Below, in pieces: positions 48,017-57,493 of a stretch of DNA of 64,000 nucleotides. Source of the stretch: Myxococcus qinghaiensis (GTDB lineage: Bacteria; Myxococcota; Myxococcia; Myxococcales; Myxococcaceae). The notes under the pieces were generated by a model that was not told the origin of the DNA, did not search any database, and saw only the letters and a program-made list of their open reading frames with translations. Within the stretch, counting starts at the first letter, position 1. Each line of letters starts with the position of its first letter. The stretch spans positions 248,001 to 312,000 of the forward strand of contig NZ_JAKCFA010000005.1 in the NCBI RefSeq assembly GCF_024198215.1, written 5' to 3'. The position numbers were made by a program, and so were the translations under genes.

Positions 48017-49678
48017 ATGAAGAAGCATCTGGTCATGGCCGTGGTGCCGTTCTTGGCGCTGGGGTGCGGTGATGATTTCAAGGACGAGAACGGTGACGGC
48101 ATCGCCGACGGCATTCGTGAGCCGGACAGCGTGACGGTGGTGACGCCCGCGACGCCGAAGGGGACGGTGTCGGGCCAGGTGTTGACCACGGACCTGAAGC
48201 CGCTGTCCGAGGCCTCGGTGGAAATCACCATCGGCAGCTCGGCGGATCCGCTCGCGGGGACGACGGATGCGAAGGGCAACTTCGAGTTCAAGGACGTCCC
48301 GGCGGGCTCCCAGGTGCTGCTGACGTTCACCAAGGCGGGCTATGCCACGCTGCGCGCGACCGCGGAGATTCCCTCGTCGGCCGGCAACGTGCCCATCAAC
48401 AACGCCAACGTGAGCTTCGGCCCCGTGACGCTGACGCGGCTGGACGGCTCGCTGCGCTTCCTGCTGGTGACGCCGCAGGGCCGTCCCGCGGCGAACGTGC
48501 GCGCGACGCTCGAGGCCTCGCCCGCGGGCAACCTCGTCCTGTTGAACGGTGACTCCACCCCCGCCGTGGTGAGCACGGTGGTCGTGGAGGCGACGTCCGA
48601 TGACCAGGGCGCGCTGGTGTTCCAGGGTGTCCCGACCGCGCAGGAGCTGGCGCGCCTGACCGGAGGCCAGTACCGGCTGTGGGTGTCCGCGGTGGACAGC
48701 AACAGCGACGGTGTGCCGGAGACGAACGGCTTTGTGAGCACCTATCCGGCCGGCACCGTGGTGGCGTCTGGCACCACGCGGCTCATCAACCTGCCCTACT
48801 CGCGGACGTCGAATGTCGAGCTGAACGTCGAGGGCAGCAATGTGGCGATGTTGAGGGGCGCCGCGGATCCGCACCCGCTGCGGAACATGGTGCGGCCGGG
48901 CGAGCCCATCTATCTGTACTTCAACCAGCCGGTGCAGCAGAGCTCCCTGCTGGTGCGCCTGACGGACGAGTACGCCAAGGAGGCGCTGCCCGTCACGGTG
49001 GCCCTGGGCAATGGTGGCTACACCGCGACCATCACGCCGGGCAACGGCGTGGTGCAGACGGGCAAGGAGTACAACCTGGACCTGCGCGCTGTCTCGGCGG
49101 AGAACGGGGACCTCTACTCGCGCACGGGCTTCTTCTTCGGTGGCGAGCCTGGCACCGTGACGCCGGTGACCATCGCGGAGGCGCGTTACCAGGAGACGTC
49201 GTTGACGGCGCCCACCTCGCAGCAGCTCAACGCTGGAGAACTCGTCTACATCAACTTCAGCTCCCCCGTCTTCACCCCGTTCTCGGGGGGGGACGGTTCG
49301 TCGGTGCAGGTCTTCTTCAACGTCGACATCGACAACAACGGGACCGTGGGTCGCACCTCGTTTGGCGAGGTTGGCAACTACAGTGGCCAGGGCTTCCTCC
49401 TGAACATCGACGAGCCCACGTCGCCGTACCAGACTCGCGTGCTGAACCCCGAGATGCCTGTGTTTCCCATCAGCCACTCGAGCTACAGCACCCGTTACTC
49501 GTTCACCTACTCTGGCGTGGGGATCATCCCGAGCACCACGACAATGCAGGTTGCGTTCTCGAAGCAGGGGGAGCGCGGTGTCATCCAGACCTACCAGAGC
49601 ATCTGGGGTCAGCCGCTCACCACGGACCTGACCATCAACAGTGTTGCGACGCAGCCCGTTCCCGTACCGGCTCCGTAA
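48017..49678 (+). CDS. Large lipoprotein with carboxypeptidase-regulatory-like repeats
   Basis: A 553-residue lipoprotein. The lipobox is LALGC (MKKHLVMAVVPFLALGCGDD). Just after it is an EF-hand-like DENGDGIADG calcium loop, then carboxypeptidase-regulatory/CNA-B-like beta domains: GTVSGQVLTTDLKPLSEASV, a second near GSLRFLLVTPQGRPAANVRA, and a third segment with SNSDGVPETNG, another calcium-type loop. The C-terminal 200 residues are strand-rich (QETSLTAPTSQQLNAGELVY). It is probably an outer-membrane or cell-surface anchored protein, ligand unknown. ATGATG occurs at 48014-48019; AGGTGG spacing favours 48017. A very strong hairpin follows at 49730. Confidence 0.8.
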   Translation: MKKHLVMAVVPFLALGCGDDFKDENGDGIADGIREPDSVTVVTPATPKGTVSGQVLTTDLKPLSEASVEITIGSSADPLAGTTDAKGNFEFKDVPAGSQVLLTFTKAGYATLRATAEIPSSAGNVPINNANVSFGPVTLTRLDGSLRFLLVTPQGRPAANVRATLEASPAGNLVLLNGDSTPAVVSTVVVEATSDDQGALVFQGVPTAQELARLTGGQYRLWVSAVDSNSDGVPETNGFVSTYPAGTVVASGTTRLINLPYSRTSNVELNVEGSNVAMLRGAADPHPLRNMVRPGEPIYLYFNQPVQQSSLLVRLTDEYAKEALPVTVALGNGGYTATITPGNGVVQTGKEYNLDLRAVSAENGDLYSRTGFFFGGEPGTVTPVTIAEARYQETSLTAPTSQQLNAGELVYINFSSPVFTPFSGGDGSSVQVFFNVDIDNNGTVGRTSFGEVGNYSGQGFLLNIDEPTSPYQTRVLNPEMPVFPISHSSYSTRYSFTYSGVGIIPSTTTMQVAFSKQGERGVIQTYQSIWGQPLTTDLTINSVATQPVPVPAP

Positions 49679-49729
49679 CACCCGACAGGGCTTGAACCCG
49701 TCGACATTGCTTCAATGACTCATCACCGC

Positions 49730-49755
49730 GCCTCCGTGAGCTTGCTCACGGAGGC
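49730..49755 (+). terminator. Strong intrinsic-type terminator
   Basis: GCCTCCGTGAG and CTCACGGAGGC form an eleven-pair perfect stem with a four-base CTTG loop, 52 bases after the stop codon of the large lipoprotein gene and followed by a T-rich GTTGGTGTTTCTGG. This is the clearest terminator in the window. Confidence 0.75.
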
Positions 49756-49912
49756 GTTGGTGTTTCTGGCTCCGTATCCTGGTGCGTGGACGCAAGTCCA
49801 TGTTCCGGGATACGCATTCCTGGCGCTCCACCCAGGCGCGCACCTGCTTCCTGGCGTGAGGGGCTTTTGGCGCGTGCCTCACGTTGGAACAGGGCTTGCC
49901 ACGGCTCACACC

Positions 49913-51709
49913 ATGTCCCTTTCTCTTCTCCGCTTCTCTCTCATCTTCCTGGGGCTCATGGTGGGCGCCTGCATCGACGTTCCTGAAATCCAGCAGGTTC
50001 CGGAAGACACGGACGCAGGGCATGTCGAGCCAGGGGATGCCTCGACGCCCGATTCAGGTACGCCCTTCCTGCAGGTGGCGCTCGTCACATCGAGGACCGC
50101 CACGAATGGTTCCCTCGGTGTGTCGGTCGAATTGAATGGACCCATTCCTGAGTTGGTGGAGTTGTTGGTCGATGGCGAGAGCGTGGCGACGCTCCTTCCC
50201 CCATACCTGAAGCAGCTGGATACCCAAGGCCTCGCGGAGGGACAACACGTGCTGCACATTCGCGCGACCCTGAGTTCAAAGGTGTTTCTCAGCGCGCCGC
50301 AACCGCTCACGGTGGACCGGTCTGCTCCGTCATGGGTTTCGCGCACTCCCTCGACGGGTGCTGCCTGGGTTCCCGTGAGTCACGTGGTCCAGGCCGTTTT
50401 CTCGGAGCCGCTGGAGCCGACGACGGTTTCGTCGAACTCCATTCGGATGTTCGGCGGTGCGGACGTCATTGCCGCGGACGTGTCCCTCTCCGCCGATGGG
50501 ACGACTGTGACCGTGAGTCCGCTTTCGCGGCCTCCGCTGGATGTGCTCGTGAGGGTGACGTTCGCTGACTCGGTGACGGACGTGGCGGGCAACCCGGTGC
50601 CGGCCGGGGAGGAGTGGAGTTGGTCCCTGCCTGGCTTCTTGCCGCTGGGAGACTTCTTGTTCACGGAGTCGAGGACAAACACGTCAGCGCTCTATGAGGC
50701 GCTCCAGTTGGACAGTGCTGGACGGCCGGTCGTGGCCTGGGTCGATGAACTCCGAAACGGGGTGTACGTGCGCCGGTGGACCGGAGAGACCTGGGAGTTG
50801 TTGGGAGCCGGGTTGCGCACGGAATCTCCTTTACAGCTTCCTACGAGCCTTGCCCTCGCATTGGATGCCAACGACGAGCCCGTCGTGGCCTGGAGCGAAT
50901 TTCATGGCTCGGTGGTTTATGTCCATCGTTGGAACGGAACAGGTTGGGAAGCCATGGGTGCGTCTGTTCCAAGCCCGCTCAATCCCTGGGGTGTCGCCCT
51001 GGGAAGGAGCGCGGCAGGGCAGTGGCATCTGGGCTTCGCCTCGGGGAATTTTGAAGGGTCTCAGCTCTTGGTCTGGAGATGGGAGAGCGACCACTGGGCT
51101 CAGTTGGGAACGGCGCTCAAGGCGGTCCCGACCGCGTCGATGATTGGGCCGCGCATGGACTTTCGTGGTGCGCAGGGCCCGCTCGTGAAGTGGACCGAGT
51201 CGGCCGGTGTCGATGCGCAACAGGGGCACATGCGACGCTGGAAGGAAGGAAGCTGGCAGGTCATTCCGCTGCCTTCCCAGAATCCCGGGGGGGTATGGGG
51301 ATTGGATGCCTTGGAGCGTCCCCTCAACCTCCTGGCTTCTTCTGGAGATGAGGTCCGACTCCGCGCATGGGATGGATTGGATTGGGTTCAGCTTGGTGCA
51401 CCGATGGCGGGCCGCTTCGCGGGAGCGACGCAGGTTGCCGCCTTGGGATTGTCCTTGGACCCGGCGGGAAACCCTGTGGCCATGCTGCGAGAGGCGGAAG
51501 CCCCAGAGCAGGCAGAGGCGTTTTATGTCCGCCGCTTGCGTGACGGAGCCTGGGAGGATTGGGGAGGGCTGCTCCGACCTCTTCCTGCGGGAGCCCGGAG
51601 CAGGTATCCCTTGTTCGCGATCATGCCTTCGGGCCGAGTCCTCATGGTTCGTGCCGAATCCACCGCGCCGAACGCGTGGCCCATCCGGGTCTACATCTCC
51701 AACGAGTGA
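49913..51709 (+). CDS. Large lipoprotein with Ig-like and repeat domains
   Basis: A 598-residue lipoprotein with lipobox MVGAC in FSLIFLGLMVGACIDVPEI. An Ala/Asp/Ser-rich linker leads to a Big_5-like Ig domain (SRTPSTGAAWVPVSHVVQAV with VFSEPLEPTTVSSNSIRMFG). Residues 260-590 contain six or so degenerate repeats built on W-x2-L-G-A/T, such as ETWELLGAGL, GTGWEAMGASV, DHWAQLGTAL and LDWVQLGAPM, as in beta-propeller or sialidase-type repeats. Base use is visibly richer in A and T at third positions than in neighbouring genes, a possible sign of later acquisition. ATG 49913 gives the signal peptide. The function is unknown. Confidence 0.78.
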   Translation: MSLSLLRFSLIFLGLMVGACIDVPEIQQVPEDTDAGHVEPGDASTPDSGTPFLQVALVTSRTATNGSLGVSVELNGPIPELVELLVDGESVATLLPPYLKQLDTQGLAEGQHVLHIRATLSSKVFLSAPQPLTVDRSAPSWVSRTPSTGAAWVPVSHVVQAVFSEPLEPTTVSSNSIRMFGGADVIAADVSLSADGTTVTVSPLSRPPLDVLVRVTFADSVTDVAGNPVPAGEEWSWSLPGFLPLGDFLFTESRTNTSALYEALQLDSAGRPVVAWVDELRNGVYVRRWTGETWELLGAGLRTESPLQLPTSLALALDANDEPVVAWSEFHGSVVYVHRWNGTGWEAMGASVPSPLNPWGVALGRSAAGQWHLGFASGNFEGSQLLVWRWESDHWAQLGTALKAVPTASMIGPRMDFRGAQGPLVKWTESAGVDAQQGHMRRWKEGSWQVIPLPSQNPGGVWGLDALERPLNLLASSGDEVRLRAWDGLDWVQLGAPMAGRFAGATQVAALGLSLDPAGNPVAMLREAEAPEQAEAFYVRRLRDGAWEDWGGLLRPLPAGARSRYPLFAIMPSGRVLMVRAESTAPNAWPIRVYISNE

Positions 51710-51742
51710 GCTGATCGCCGTTCCTGTGCGGTGACGTGTCCT

Positions 51743-51766
51743 CCACCGTTCTCCATTGAACGGTGG
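51743..51766 (+). terminator. Hairpin after the second lipoprotein gene
   Basis: CCACCGTT (51743-51750) and AACGGTGG (51759-51766) form an eight-pair stem with an eight-base loop, 34 bases after the stop codon. It also lies about 100 bases before the next receiver gene. Confidence 0.5.
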
Positions 51767-51861
51767 GCAGGGGGGTGGCGGATCACAGTGGGGTGGGCGC
51801 CAGGGGGGATGCGTGCATAGATTGTCCACCGCTGTTCCCCTACACGCGAGGCGCCTGTTCC

Positions 51862-52332
51862 ATGACGCGCACGGCCACCCCCACTTCCGAAGAGCTGGTG
51901 CCGGGCACAAGCCCGGACGCGTCCCAGGGGGGACGCAGGCGGGTCCTGGTCGTCGATGACTTCGACGATGCCCGCGAGATGTATGCGGAGTATCTGGAGT
52001 TCGTCGGCTTCGAGGTGGATACCGCCAGAGATGGCATGGAGGCGGTGGAGAAGGCCCAGTCGAGCGAGCCGGACATCATCCTCATGGACCTGTCCCTGCC
52101 CGTCATGGACGGCTGGGAGGCCACCCGGCGAATCAAACAGGACCTTCGCACTCGCGACATCCCGGTGATGGCCCTGACGGGCCACGTCCTCGCCGGCAAC
52201 GCGGAGCACGCACGCGAAGCCGGCGCCGACGAGTTCGTCGCCAAGCCGTGCCTGCCCCAGGACCTGGAAAACAAGATCCGCAACATGCTCAAGCCGAGCA
52301 AGGCGCGTAAGCGGGAAGGCCAGGAGGGCTGA
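51862..52332 (+). CDS. Stand-alone response regulator receiver
   Basis: A 156-residue protein: a 35-residue Ser/Thr/Pro-rich leader, then one receiver domain. The acidic pair is in VLVVDDFDD, the phospho-acceptor is D76 in ILMDLSLPVMDGWEATRRIK, the Thr is in MALTGH and the Lys in VAKPCLP. There is no output domain. PVMDGWEATRRIKQD resembles the DivK group of lone receivers. No histidine kinase is adjacent; the next gene is a Ser/Thr kinase. ATG 51862 is chosen because the domain follows normally; the upstream frame from 51763 is not supported. Confidence 0.88.
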   Translation: MTRTATPTSEELVPGTSPDASQGGRRRVLVVDDFDDAREMYAEYLEFVGFEVDTARDGMEAVEKAQSSEPDIILMDLSLPVMDGWEATRRIKQDLRTRDIPVMALTGHVLAGNAEHAREAGADEFVAKPCLPQDLENKIRNMLKPSKARKREGQEG

Positions 52333-52449
52333 GTCCCTAGCGAAGGGTGAGTGCCCACCACCTGACACTTCCAAGAGCCCCTCCACAGCGCGGAGCCTCC
52401 TTCCACTCAGGGGAGGGTTGCCGTTTCGGGTGGGGATGCATACGCCCTC

Positions 52450-55400
52450 ATGGTGGGAATCCCTGCAGCCTCGCCGCCGCCGGACGCGTGGGCGCCGCCC
52501 CTGGAGTTCGACGAGTACCGAATCGTGCGGCCCATCGGTCGAGGGCGGACCGGCCGCGTGTACCTGGCCCAGGACACGCTCCTCGAGCGCCCGGTGGCGG
52601 TGAAGTTCATCCCCTCGCTCGGCCCCAATGCCCTGGCCCGCTTCCTCGTCGAGGCCCGCGCCGCCGCGCGCATCCAGCACCCCAATGTCGTCACGCTCTA
52701 CCGGGTGGGACAGCTCGATGAGCAGCCCTACCTCGTCTCGGAGTTCATCCGGGGCGTGAGCCTGGACCGGCTGGTGAAGCCCCTGCGCTGGGAGCGCGTG
52801 CTCACCATCGGCAGGGACCTCGCCCGGGGGCTGAGCGCCGCCCACCGTCGAGGCGTGCTCCACCGGGATATCAAACCCGGCAACGCCGTGCTGACCGAGA
52901 GCGGCGCCGTGAAGCTGCTCGACTTCGGGCTCGCCAAGCTCCTGGACAGCGCCGCCGGCACGGAGGACGCCGCGCCTCCCCGGAACGCCCCCCCGCCGGA
53001 GCTGCCCGCGGACCTGGACCCGGAGGCCAACCCGCACTTCTCCGCGCGCTCGCTGGACGGCGTCTTCCTGCCCTCGCTGCCGCGGGGCGCGCTGGTGGGC
53101 ACGCCCTACTACATGTCCCCCGAGGCCTGGGCGGGCGAGGACCTGACGGCGCGCAGCGACGTGTACTCGCTGGGCGTCGTCCTCTACGAGCTGTGCGTCG
53201 GCCGCGGGCCCTTCCGCGACGTCGTCTGGCGCGAGCTGCCCCATGTGGTCCGCACCCAGGACGCGCTGCCCCTCGCGACTGTCGCGCCCCACGTCGACGC
53301 CGCCTTCGCGGGCGTCATCGACCGGTGCCTGCGTCGCGAGCCCTCCGAGCGCTTCGGCTCCGCCGCGCTGCTGCTGGAGGCGCTCGAGGCCCTGTCGCGC
53401 GAGGACGCCCCCACGCACGTGCCCGAGGGCAATCCCTACCGGGGCCTGCGCGCCTTCGAGGCCGAGCACCGCGCCCTCTTCTTCGGCCGTCGCCGCGAGT
53501 GCCGTGCCGTCCTGGAGCGGCTGCGCGCCGAGTCCTTCCTGCTCATCACCGGTGACTCCGGCGTGGGCAAGTCCTCCCTCTGTCTGGCCGGCATCCTCCC
53601 TTCCGTGGCCGAAGGCGGACTCGAGGACGGGCGGCGCTGGCACTCCGTCCGGCTGGTGCCGGGCCGCAAGCCCGTCGCCGCGCTGGCCGCGGCGCTCGCG
53701 CCCCTCCTGTCGGTGGAAGAGGAGCCACTGGCCGAGGCACTCCGCTCGGAGCCCTCCTGCCTGGTGCGCAGGCTCCGGGCCCGCCTGGGCGCGCGCGAGG
53801 GCCTGCTCGTCTACGTGGACCAGCTCGAGGAGCTGGCGACCCTGGCCGAGCCGCTCGAAGCGGCGCTGGCGGGTCAGGCCCTGGGCGGACTCGCGGAGGG
53901 GGCCAGTGGCGTGCGCCTGCTGGCCTCCAGTCGCAGCGACTTCCTCACCCGGCTCACCTCCGTGCCGGGCCTGGGCGCCGAAGTCCCGCGCGCGCTGTAC
54001 CTGCTGCGCGCGCTCACCGCCGAGGAGACCCGGGAGGCCGTCACCGGCCCCGCGCGCGTGAAGGGCGTGCGCTTCGAGTCCGAGGCGCTGGTGGACTCGC
54101 TCGTCACGGCCGCGGCCGAGGGCGGGCTCCCGCTGCTCCAGTTCGCGCTCGCGGAGCTGTGGGAGGCCCGCGACGCGAAGGCGCAGGTGATTACCCAGGC
54201 CGCGCTGGACTCGCTGGGCGGCGTGGCGGGCGCGCTGGCGAAACACGCGGACGCGGCGGTGGAGCGGCTCCTTCCAGACCAGCGCGCGGCGGCGAGAGGC
54301 GTGCTGCTGCGGCTCGTCACCGCCGACGGCACCCGCGCGCGCAAGACGGACCGGGAGCTCGCGGGAGAGGACGTGCGCTACCGTGCCGCGCTGGAGGCGC
54401 TCGTCCGGGCCCGGCTGCTGGTGGCGCGCGAGGCACCGGAAGGGACGTCCTACGAGCTGGCCCATGAGGCGCTGCTGTCCGGTTGGAACTCGCTGGCGCG
54501 CTGGCTCGCGGAGGCGGCCGAGCGCCGGGAGGTGCAGGCCCTGCTGGAGACCGCCGCCGCGCACTGGGAGAAGCTGAACCACTCGCGCGAGCTGCTGTGG
54601 GGACCGCGCCAGCTCGCCGAGGCGGCGGTGCTGGACTCGGGAGAGCTGACGCGCCGCGAGCAGGACTTCCTGCGCGCCTCGCGACGCACGCTCGTGCGCA
54701 GCCGGGGCATGCGTCATGCGCTGGTCGTGGGCTTCATCCTGTCGCTGGGCCTGGTGTACGGCGGCCTGAAGCTGCGCGAGCGCTGGAGCCTGGAGCGCCA
54801 GGTGCGCGCCGAGCTGGACGAGGCGCGCGGCTCCCTGGCGACGGTGGTGGAGACGAAGGACCTGCTCCACTCCGAGCGCGCCGAGGCCTTCCGCCTCTAT
54901 GGCAGTGGCCAGAAGCCCGACGCGGACCGGCTGTGGAGCAAGAGCGTGGCCCGGGCCGCGCAACTGCGGCACCGCTTCGACGGAGTCTCCGGACGGCTGG
55001 AGCGGGCCCTGGCCCTGGCGCCGGAGCGGCAGGACGTGCGCGACGCACTCGCGGACTTCCTCTTCGAGCGGGCCCTGTGGGCCGAGCAGGACGGCGAGGT
55101 CGCGGCGCTGCCCACGCTCCTGCAGCGCCTGCGGCTCTATGACTCGCGGGGCGAGCGCTGGAGGCAGTGGACCGCGCCCGCGCGCCTCACGCTGGATGTC
55201 GCCGCGCATGACGTGGAGGTGGAGCTGCGTCCGTTGATGCGCGATGCGCTCGGCGACGAGCAGCCGGGCGCGCCGCTGCCGCTGGAGTCGGAGCCGTGGA
55301 TGGACGTCTCCGTCCCGCCCGGGCCCTACCAGCTCACGCTGCGCGCGCCGGGCCACGAGCCGGTGACGCAGCCCTTGTTGCTGCGGCGTGGGGAGGCGCG

Positions 55401-56262
55401 ACGGATGGAATTGCGGCTGCCGCGCGTGGGCGCGATTCCCACGGGCTTCGTCTTCGTGCCGCCGGGGGAGGTGCGCTTCGGCAGCGCCGCCGATGCGAGC
55501 GTCCGCGAGTTCTTCAACGCGGTGCCGCAGCACGCGGTGCAGGTGCCCGGCTTCCTCATCGCGCGCCACGAGGTGACGTATGCCGACTGGCTCGCCTTCC
55601 TGGGGTCGATGTCTCCCGAGCTGCGCGCCTCGCACCTGCCCCACGTGGGCACGGGCGGGTATGCGGGACACCTCTCGCTCGACCAGGTGGACGGGGTCTG
55701 GCGGCTGCGCTTCCAGCCGGGCAACGCGCCGTACGAGGCGCGCGAGGGTGAGCCCGTGCGCTACGCGAATCGCACCCGGCGGGCAGCGCAGGACTGGCGC
55801 CGCTTCCCGGTGAGCGGCATCTCCTTCGCGGACGCGGAGAAGTACGTGTCGTGGCTGTCGTTCAGCGGCCGGGTGCCGGGCGCGAGGCTGTGCTCGGAGC
55901 TGGAGTGGGAGCGCGCGGCGCGCGGAGTGGACGGGCGCGAGTTCCCACATGGTGACCGGCTGGGCCCGGACGACGCCAACATCGACGCCACATACGGCAA
56001 GCAGCCGGGAGGCTTCGGCCCCGACGAGGTGGGCAGTCACCCCGCGTCGCGCAGTCCCTTCGGCGTGGACGACATGGCCGGCAATGTCTGGGAGTGGACG
56101 CGCTCGTGGCTGGAGCCAGGGCGGGCGGTGGCGCGCGGTGGGAGCTTCGCCTTCGCGGCGACCTCGGCGCGCGCGACGAACCGGGAGCTGCCGGAGCCCT
56201 CGCTGCGCGACGTGACGATGGGCCTGCGGGTGTGTGCGGACCTGCCCTCGGTGACGCGCTGA
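52450..56262 (+). CDS. Transmembrane Ser/Thr kinase fused to STAND-like NTPase and FGE-sulfatase domain
   Basis: A 1270-residue fusion. Residues 22-300 are a protein kinase: loop IGRGRTGRVYLA, K52 in VAVKF, HRD at 138-140 (VLHRDIKPGN), DFG at 158-160 and GTPYYMSPEAW. Residues 335-700 form a STAND-like NTPase beginning NPYRGLRAFEAEH, with Walker A GDSGVGKSS at 368-376 and VYVDQLEEL. A membrane span near 755-775 (ALVVGFILSLGLVYGGLKL) is followed by helices and, from about 1000, an FGE/SUMF1-like domain: GFVFVPPGEVRFGS, LIARHEVTYADWLAFL, NVWEWTRSW, GGSFAFAATSARATNREL and GLRVC. The last domain would be outside the membrane. The single ATG at 52450 follows no strong ribosome site. Confidence 0.88.
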   Translation: MVGIPAASPPPDAWAPPLEFDEYRIVRPIGRGRTGRVYLAQDTLLERPVAVKFIPSLGPNALARFLVEARAAARIQHPNVVTLYRVGQLDEQPYLVSEFIRGVSLDRLVKPLRWERVLTIGRDLARGLSAAHRRGVLHRDIKPGNAVLTESGAVKLLDFGLAKLLDSAAGTEDAAPPRNAPPPELPADLDPEANPHFSARSLDGVFLPSLPRGALVGTPYYMSPEAWAGEDLTARSDVYSLGVVLYELCVGRGPFRDVVWRELPHVVRTQDALPLATVAPHVDAAFAGVIDRCLRREPSERFGSAALLLEALEALSREDAPTHVPEGNPYRGLRAFEAEHRALFFGRRRECRAVLERLRAESFLLITGDSGVGKSSLCLAGILPSVAEGGLEDGRRWHSVRLVPGRKPVAALAAALAPLLSVEEEPLAEALRSEPSCLVRRLRARLGAREGLLVYVDQLEELATLAEPLEAALAGQALGGLAEGASGVRLLASSRSDFLTRLTSVPGLGAEVPRALYLLRALTAEETREAVTGPARVKGVRFESEALVDSLVTAAAEGGLPLLQFALAELWEARDAKAQVITQAALDSLGGVAGALAKHADAAVERLLPDQRAAARGVLLRLVTADGTRARKTDRELAGEDVRYRAALEALVRARLLVAREAPEGTSYELAHEALLSGWNSLARWLAEAAERREVQALLETAAAHWEKLNHSRELLWGPRQLAEAAVLDSGELTRREQDFLRASRRTLVRSRGMRHALVVGFILSLGLVYGGLKLRERWSLERQVRAELDEARGSLATVVETKDLLHSERAEAFRLYGSGQKPDADRLWSKSVARAAQLRHRFDGVSGRLERALALAPERQDVRDALADFLFERALWAEQDGEVAALPTLLQRLRLYDSRGERWRQWTAPARLTLDVAAHDVEVELRPLMRDALGDEQPGAPLPLESEPWMDVSVPPGPYQLTLRAPGHEPVTQPLLLRRGEARRMELRLPRVGAIPTGFVFVPPGEVRFGSAADASVREFFNAVPQHAVQVPGFLIARHEVTYADWLAFLGSMSPELRASHLPHVGTGGYAGHLSLDQVDGVWRLRFQPGNAPYEAREGEPVRYANRTRRAAQDWRRFPVSGISFADAEKYVSWLSFSGRVPGARLCSELEWERAARGVDGREFPHGDRLGPDDANIDATYGKQPGGFGPDEVGSHPASRSPFGVDDMAGNVWEWTRSWLEPGRAVARGGSFAFAATSARATNRELPEPSLRDVTMGLRVCADLPSVTR

Positions 56263-56458
56263 GGGATGCTCGGTCGGTTGCCGAGAGAGCACCCCGACTA
56301 CCGGACGATGGAACCCGCTGACTGTCCAAGCGTGCTTGCACGCCGCCTCCCCGCGGACGATGCGTGTGTCGCGCGGTCATCACTCCGGCTTGCGAGCGGG
56401 CAGGCTCCGCCGAACCTTGAGTCCAGTCGGAGTCGGGCGGGTCGGGGAGGTACGGGGC

Positions 56459-57442
56459 ATGGCGGCGTGGCGGATGGTGGGGGCGATGGTCATCGCCTGC
56501 GGGCTGGTGGGGTGTGGGAACTCGACGGGAGAAGGAGCGCACGACACGCTGGGAACCCAGGTGGCCGAGCTGTCCTCGCCGAACGGGCGCAACCTGAATG
56601 GGCGCAACCTGAACGGGCGCAATCTCAACAGCGCCGAGCTGGGGCAGATGCTGGTGGCGGTGCGCTTCGCGGGGGCGGAGCGCGCGGACCCGGGCGCTTC
56701 CTCGCTGACGCGGACGTGGCTGGACGGCAGCGTGTTCCGGGCCGATGCGCAGGACGGCTCGGTGCTGTCCGGGATGGACTTCGTCGGCGCGCGCTTCGTC
56801 GGTGAGCTGGGCAGTGGCGACACCGTCGCGCTGCGCGTGGACGACATCCAGCCGGGCGAAAGCGACGACGTCTGGGCCTACCGCGTCTCGTACTACTCGC
56901 TGGCGGACAACACATGGAAGCCCGCGTGTCAGGCCGCGGATGGCTCCGCGCTCGGCGCCATTCCGGTAGCGGGGCGCTGGGACTACCGCGAGGGAGTCGC
57001 CGGCGGCGGCGCGAAAATCGAGGACACGCAGACCTTCACCTTCGCGTGCGAGGGCGCGGCCATCGCCAAGTGCGTGCGCTTCGGCTACCGCCCGTGGGCC
57101 ACCACGGCGACGGGGCGCAGCCTGGCGCCGCTGCACCAGGCCTGCACCCGTATGGTGCGCGCGGACTTCTGTGGTGACGGCACCTCGTACACGATGGATG
57201 GGAACTGGGTGAACCTGTACGACGCCTCGGGCGTGCAGTCCGATTCCGAGAGCTGGGCCGTGGAGGCGGAGTGGGACGCCGAGGGCGCTCGTTGCCGTGC
57301 GCCGACGACTCGGGCGGGTGCGCGGGAAATCACGTGTGGCTCGCGCGCGGCGCCGCCGACGTGTGGCCAGCAGCAGAACTTCCTGCTTGGCACGCTGCTG
57401 ATGAGCGAAATCCCGCCCGCGGTGACGCAAGGGCCCCTGTAG
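56459..57442 (+). CDS. ADYC-domain-type lipoprotein with NGRNL repeats
   Basis: A 327-residue lipoprotein with lipobox LVGC (AMVIACGLVGCGNST). Residues 42-56 are three copies of NGRNL, encoded by a 15-base repeat. The main domain ends in HQACTRMVRADFCGDGTSYT, the variant of the ADYC(GDG) motif that defines this myxobacteria-rich family. Earlier it has WAYRVSYYSLADNTWKPACQ, AIPVAGRWDYREG and TFTFACEGAAIAKCVRFGYR with several Cys that probably pair. The function is unknown. GGGGAGG precedes ATG 56459. A hairpin at 57494 separates it from the RND genes, so it need not be part of the pump. Confidence 0.82.
   Translation: MAAWRMVGAMVIACGLVGCGNSTGEGAHDTLGTQVAELSSPNGRNLNGRNLNGRNLNSAELGQMLVAVRFAGAERADPGASSLTRTWLDGSVFRADAQDGSVLSGMDFVGARFVGELGSGDTVALRVDDIQPGESDDVWAYRVSYYSLADNTWKPACQAADGSALGAIPVAGRWDYREGVAGGGAKIEDTQTFTFACEGAAIAKCVRFGYRPWATTATGRSLAPLHQACTRMVRADFCGDGTSYTMDGNWVNLYDASGVQSDSESWAVEAEWDAEGARCRAPTTRAGAREITCGSRAAPPTCGQQQNFLLGTLLMSEIPPAVTQGPL
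56581..56625 (+). repeat. Three-copy 15-base in-frame repeat
   Basis: Three near-identical 15-base units (56581-56595, 56596-56610, 56611-56625) encode NGRNL three times. Units differ only at silent positions, so the peptide repeat is exact while the DNA has drifted, suggesting selection on the peptide. Confidence 0.9.
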
Positions 57443-57493
57443 TCGAGCGCCTGGTGGGCCTGGCTGCCCATCCAGAGCGTAGGCGGGCGGCCT

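Noticed and set aside
51691-56292. A 1533-codon open frame on the minus strand opposite the kinase fusion
   Set aside because: The kinase, NTPase and FGE motifs on the plus strand are clear. The opposite translation is Arg/Gln/His/Ala-rich shadow sequence without motifs, usual in GC-rich DNA.
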